A DNA stretch of 64,000 nucleotides, taken from NCBI RefSeq assembly GCF_003573695.1, contig NC_039365.1:84857089-84921088 (forward strand), read 5' to 3'. Source of the DNA: Papaver somniferum. Taxonomy: Eukaryota > Streptophyta > Magnoliopsida > Ranunculales > Papaveraceae. Within the stretch, counting starts at the first letter, position 1; each line of letters starts with the position of its first letter. The translations under genes and the position numbers were made by a program. This document shows positions 59,175 to 64,000 of the stretch, one piece after another. The notes below the pieces were generated by a model, which had not been told where the DNA came from, ran no database searches, and worked only from the letters and a program-made list of their open reading frames with translations.

Positions 59175-60194
59175 TCATGAAGAATTTTAAGGTTTCAAAA
59201 AACTTAGGTTCTTCACCATTTTCTAGCATGAACTTACCAATAGATCAGAATTCCATTAGAATTAGATTTGCTAACGATTCTTGTGGAAAAGTTTTTGAAC
59301 GAATTTCTTCTAATGGTTTATTCTAGAAAAGAAGTTGGATTTTACTAGTGGGCATAAAGAGTATTTGATTTGTTTTGAAAAATTCAATCTTGGTAACATC
59401 TTTAATGGTCATGGTGAAGGCTTTGATACTCTCACAAGAATCTTCTATGCTAACATCCATGATGTTAATCTTGATGACATGGAATTCAAAACCATGATAA
59501 ATAGAAAAAGGATTCTTGTTGATAATTTCAAGGATTACTAAAATCCCCTTGGGTAATCTTCGCCTCCCTAGACCAAGTGATAAAAGACCATCATATGAAA
59601 CCATATCACATGGTCTTTGTGTCAAGAGTGTTGATTGGAATATAGGAAAATTTCCTACCAATAGTCTTAGTCTTCCCTTGATATCCTTTGGAAAACTTGG
59701 TATATCTAACCTTTGTCCCTCCACGATTGAAAATTCTCGTTGGAGCCGTGAGTTTGCGGAGTTGGTATATTTCCTTGAGTTGGGAACTCCAAGTCTAGAC
59801 ATTTATGGTTTTATCATTTATCAAATGTTGTCAATGACATCTCCAAACAATAAGTTAGGCTATCCATGTTTGATTTAGAAATTTGTCGCACCTTCTCCAT
59901 TGCTTCGATTGGCAACTCCATTGGAACTCCCAAGCTAGTCCGTCCATGTACCTTCAAACGTATGAAGGAGAATGCTTGCAAAAGACAAAGATGTGACAAC
60001 CTTGATGGCTCATGTGATACTTCCTCCATGAATCTTCTTAAATAAATTCTTAAAGGTGTTGATAAGATTAGTTCCAAGGTAAAGTGTGTTCAAGAACAAT
60101 TACTTGTGATTGCCACTAAATTTCCAGAAATCAAGAATGACATGGATAAGATTCAAGCCACTCTTATGGTCTCCGATGATGAAGATGATGATTA
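59175..60194 (+). pseudogene. Plant 'transposon protein' (PF20167-like) ORF in element L, degenerate
   Basis: From ATG at 59175 a frame runs to a stop at 59325, then continues in another frame (DFTSGHKEYLICFEK, FDTLTRIFYANIHDVNLD, FKTMINRKRILVDNF) and after a second shift near 59530 (KIPLGNLRLPRPSDKRPSYE, ELGTPSLDIYGFIIYQML) to 59878. An acidic C-terminal piece ends at 60194 with DEDDD. The RIFYAN and RKRI segments and the overall layout resemble the putative plant transposon protein family often found inside plant retroelements. Its role is unknown. The assignment is from memory of the family pattern. Confidence 0.45.
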
Positions 60195-60867
60195 ATTTTT
60201 TTATGCTTTATCGGTTTCTTGGTTTTAGAGGATATTTTATTTTGTCTAGGAAATATTCTTATGAGAATTTTATTCTTGTGTTTTTAGGAAGGATAACTAG
60301 AGTTCAGAATAGCAATTATTGTGACTACACATAGCTATGTCCAACGTTTTTCATCTTTAATGTTTTTGTTTTAGATTTATTTGCTTAAATTCTAAAGTTT
60401 GTTTGGAAGATGATTTTTGCAGTATTAATCTTTATGGTTTTATATATTGCAAATTGTTATGAATATGTGTGTTTGCGTCCGTGAACTATGATTGTCCCTT
60501 ACGTGGTCAAAAGTTAAGTCTGTCATATGTCGCTATGCAAGAATTGATAAAGGATTGAATGAACTTTTGACAATCAAAAGTTAAAGTCTTTTATGTCATT
60601 ATTTGATGGAAGAAAGGATAAAACTTTTGTTTACAAGGATTATGTCTATTGTATGTCATTGAGCAAATAGTGATGGAAAATAGAATGAATCCTTGTTTAT
60701 TCCGCAGTATTGATCTTCCCTGATCCATATTTTATGTATATACTGTGCGGTTCCGTAAGTTCTCTTATGTTGAACATTTCCGATTAAATTAATCATAGGT
60801 TCTCTTGTGGTTAATTTAATTGAGTTTTTGGATACATATTCATATTCTTATATGATTTATTGTTTTA
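60195..60867 (+). other. Element L interior, 3' non-coding part
   Basis: AT-rich, with a GTCAAAAGTTAA / GACAATCAAAAGTTAAAG repeat near 60507-60590. No gene and no clear polypurine tract; the 3' LTR start is missing. Confidence 0.4.
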
Positions 60868-61996
60868 TGGTGGAACTTCATCGACTAAAGGTATGTGGAG
60901 ACTTGAACTTATCTATCACTCAAAAGTCTATCTACTCTATCTTCTATCTTGAGACAAAAGTCGTATTTGCTATATAGACCTCGATTATACACATTTGCTA
61001 TTTCGATCCGAGTTTATCTCGCTTACCTATTTCTCGAAATATGTGTTGGTAATCTTTCGCTTTGGCCAAGTTCCTATTTACAAGTGATTTAAGTCATGTT
61101 GATTGTTTCAATCTTTTGAAAATATCTTTGATGAAAATGGAGTGTGAATAACCTCTATATAACATCCTCTAAGAATGTTTCAATGATTTAAATAGAGAGT
61201 TTAGGATATGTAACCATCTTTGGATATAAGCATATAGTGTGTTCGCACATTAGTGTATAAGTACAAAACCAGGAACCAAATGTATGCATACTTGTGTGTG
61301 TACTAAATGGTTGATGGAGATTGGGTAGGTATTCGTACTCGTACGCATACTGGCGGAAGTTCAGGTCCGTAAATTTCTGCTGAGTTTGGAAATCAAAACC
61401 AACTCAATTCGGTTACCTAAGTATGCGTACCCGTACGCATACTAGCGTAAAGTTCACGTCCTTGAGTTTCTACTGAGTTTGAAAACCAAAAAAAACTCAA
61501 ATCCGGTTACTTAAGTACGCATACGCAATTTGCAAACCATGGCTATATTGTTCATGAGTCGATTCGAGTGAATCAAAACCGATTTTGCTTCGATTGTGTC
61601 TTGTATACTTATATAAGATCTAAGCAATTGAAAAACTCTCTAACTGGTTCTTTTGATTCATCTGAACTAGTTATGGTGAAGATTAATATGGTTGATATGA
61701 AAGTGCTCATATGGCTAACCATTTGGTTAACTACTGTTGAACCAACTAGGTGTACACATTTAGGTAGGTTACACAAACTTAAATGAACGTGAATTTCATT
61801 TGTGTATAACAAGCTAAGATTCGATCTAACGGTTGAAACATATTAACTTGAATCTAATCAAGTTTTCATCTATGGGTGAATATTGAATGCTTTGTTACCA
61901 AGGTAGCATTGATTGCAAACCCTGATGCGAAGACTATATAAAGGAGAACTCTAGCAACTGGGAAACCTAATCCCACACCTCCTGTGTGAAACTAGT
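60868..61996 (+). repeat. Element L 3' LTR, truncated at both ends
   Basis: Matches about 46475-47700 of the 5' LTR, including the GTACGCATACTGGCGGAAGT palindrome units. It starts abruptly at GGTGGAACTTCATCGAC and stops where fragment M begins. Confidence 0.8.
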
Positions 61997-62483
61997 TGTT
62001 GAAAAGACGAGGGTACCCAAATATACCTCAATCTAAAACTTTTCCACCTATAAGCCTTTTTCTCCGAAAGTGATTATCTATGGACCGAGTTGAGATAATA
62101 CAACTAATAGGTTCACACTTCGTGTGATCGTCTATGGATAAGATATCGAGACAATATAACAACGAAGTATGTTTACTGGATAAAAGGTTCGGACTTAACC
62201 AAACATAATAGGGTTGCTATCAGGTAAATAAGAATTAACGTCTGTGTAATTTACTTTATATTATAATTGCGGAAAATAAATGTAAATGACACATCAAGAT
62301 TATGTTAACGAGGAAACCGCAAATGCATAAAAAACCCGACCTTATCCAGAATTGAATACTCTCAGGATTAAGCCGCTATACAAAATCAAACCAACTTCAT
62401 ATTGTTGGGACCAAGAAACTAAACCTATAGTTCACCTAGTTCCGTATGTATCCCTGCGCCTCCAACTTGCAATAAGTCACTGT
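61997..62483 (-). repeat. Fragment M: 3' part of a related copia LTR, inverted
   Basis: Its reverse complement contains CATTTGCGGTTTCCTCGTTA and AGCGGCTTAATCC, as in the K and L LTRs, and ends TTTTCA. It is cut at 62483 by element F2; the rest may lie beyond the window. Confidence 0.65.
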
Positions 62484-64000
62484 TGATGGTGGTTTTAGCT
62501 TAGGGTTAAAATTGTAAAACCTTGCATCTGATGTGACGTCACTCGGTAAGGAAACGGAGCCATGAGTGCCAACCTCTCCACTAGCACATTTATTGAGTCG
62601 TTCAATATGTCTAAGTGAAATTTACCCAGACTCGCGGATGCAGCAACCATCCCAAACACTCTGTAAATTTCGGCACCTCGCCAATACAAGACTCACTGAG
62701 TACTTTTCCTGTGCTACGTTCTCCGATATAACCCTTAATATCGGTATGGAATGACGAATTTATGTTCACTCACAACAGAGTAGCATGGACCTCCAAGTAC
62801 CAAAAAGTTAAGGCCATTGTACAAAATTCTCAGACGGAAAGCACACTGCATTCTGTAAAATAAGGATTTCTTGTGTGGCGACATACAAAATCCAATCAAT
62901 TACTGTGATAACTCACAAAAGCGCATAAACCTTACTAATTTGCAGAAATTAGGGTTTTTCCGCTCTGCGCAACATATTAGACCCCGTTGGTCAAAATTAC
63001 GCTTAAAGCAACTACGCAACTGATCCAAAATCAGAAAAAACGGAGCCGCATAGTAGGAGCAAAGGCGCGGCTATGACACAGGCCATTCGGCGCCGCTTGG
63101 CTACGCCCCCGTGCTACCTAACCGGCCCTATTCCCTATCGACCAATCAAGTCGCATTAAACCCGCCACGCGCGCTAAAAGGGTAGCCACACCCATGCTTG
63201 GATGGCTCCCTACTTTCATTGACCGATCAGGTCACTCCAAACCTGCCGCAGCCTCGAAAGAGGTGGAAATCGTGTCAAAAGGTTTCCCTACTAAGTCGGC
63301 TTCCCAAACATGCCAGAAGCGCATACCAGGCGCACATGCCAAACGGCATGCCAAACATACCAGGCGCACATGCCAATCGCACATGCCAAACATGCCAAAT
63401 GCACATACCAGGCGCACATGCCAATCGCGCATGCCAAACATGCCAAACACGCCACATACCGCAACAACGTGCCAAAACTTGCCAGCCCACTCTCTGTGCG
63501 TGACCAGCTTCACAATAGACTTTAAACCTGGATATCCTGAACCCTAGGCGCGGCCATGCTCTAGTGGCGGTGGACAAAACCCTAATTTCTAATCATGGCA
63601 CGAATTATGCCACCTCGGGCACGCAACATCCCTCCTGAATTCTTCCTGAGTTTTACTGTCGGGATGTCTTCCGAGTTCGTACGAGAATTCTACAACGATT
63701 TTAGTAAGGGGCGCTAATTAGGGTTTCAACATGCCAAACCCTAATTTAGACAAAGTTGCCAACTGGCAACAAAAGGTAGCCATAATCAACGGCAACCCTT
63801 CCCCCCTGAGATGCAATCTCACCCATCCAAGTTCGCCACCAAACTAACATACTTGTGGCAACTTTTAGGCGACCATCCGCAAAAATCTAATGGCCATGGC
63901 CACGCGAGATGCCACTTGCACCACTGCGCCACCGGCATGCACGAGCCATGCCAGTCAGGTCGCCAAACCCTAATTTGGCCACGACGCCAAATCCTTTGGC
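62484..64000. mobile_element. Element F2: start of an F-type LTR-like element (partial)
   Basis: The start TTGATGGTGGTTTTAGCTTA, then GGGTTAAAATTGTAAAACC, matches the head of the insertion at 20610. No gene is seen to the window end. The GC content is higher and CATGCCA words abound. Confidence 0.5.
63300..63490. repeat. Tandem CATGCCAAAC repeats, about 48 bp period
   Basis: ACCAGGCGCACATGCCAATC occurs at about 63359 and 63407, embedded in shorter ACATGCCAAAC steps. The open frames here on both strands are products of the repeat, not genes. Confidence 0.75.

Larger units (their letters stand above)
46299..61996 (+). mobile_element. Element L: non-autonomous copia-type LTR element, split by K
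   Basis: The 5' LTR runs 46299-48777 (TGTTAGAGC ... TTTTTCA). The primer site TTGGTATCAGAGCGGG at 48779 pairs with initiator tRNA-Met. The interior is 48791-49399 plus 58665-60867; element K occupies the gap. The 3' LTR (about 60868-61996) has lost both ends. No copia pol was found in the interior. Confidence 0.8.

Noticed and set aside
63194..63577. Overlapping frames on both strands rich in His/Cys/Met
   Set aside because: Products of the CATGCCAAAC tandem repeat; four frames are open together.

Overview
The window looks like nuclear DNA of a flowering plant with a repeat-rich genome. It holds one intron-containing host gene with GT-AG introns, a Mutator-like transposon carrying a plant mobile domain gene, and deep nests of plant LTR retrotransposons. 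The repeat types would fit a basal eudicot such as Papaver, but that is an unverified guess. I saw no prokaryotic genes, CRISPR, rRNA or convincing tRNA genes.

1-8.5 kb: a fold-back repeat, then a complete minus-strand gene for a sphingoid long-chain base kinase (LCBK1 type, 8 coding exons, about 761 residues). It is the only gene here that looks intact. Its 5' UTR exon and likely core promoter end close to 8.43 kb.

8.5-17.0 kb: an 8.46 kb Mutator-like element sits about 80 bp beyond the likely TATA box of LCBK1. It has imperfect terminal inverted repeats and a flanking direct repeat ATTCAAAAG. It contains a broken transposase gene (+), a broken plant mobile domain gene (-), three blocks of short hairpin-forming repeats, and a nested 1.63 kb element with its own exact 9 bp duplication (TTTTGTTAT) and a 45 bp hairpin array. 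Next, 17.1-19.0 kb looks like another DNA element with its own repeated short motif.

19.3-45.65 kb: a nest of Ty3-type LTR elements. Element A (gag fragments) is split by element B, which has a gag-protease region but no polymerase. Element H lies on the minus strand. Its 3' LTR holds a solo LTR (C) and a 187 bp hAT-type MITE. Its 5' LTR holds a 243 bp MITE with a 9 bp duplication and the complete element D (TSD GCCAA). B and D share LTR motifs and polypurine tract; B, D and H share the primer-binding-site type; all three lack reverse transcriptase and integrase.

46.3-62.0 kb: a non-autonomous copia-type element L, split by a second copia element K (TSD ATTAC) that has a full-length but nonsense-ridden pol frame and almost no gag. 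L carries a degenerate gene resembling plant 'transposon protein' ORFs instead of pol. 62.0-64.0 kb: an inverted copia LTR fragment (M), then an LTR-like element (F2) running out of the window.

The sequence therefore shows a layered history around one housekeeping lipid kinase gene. The most unusual material is the set of Mutator-like elements that each carry a private array of hairpin motifs.
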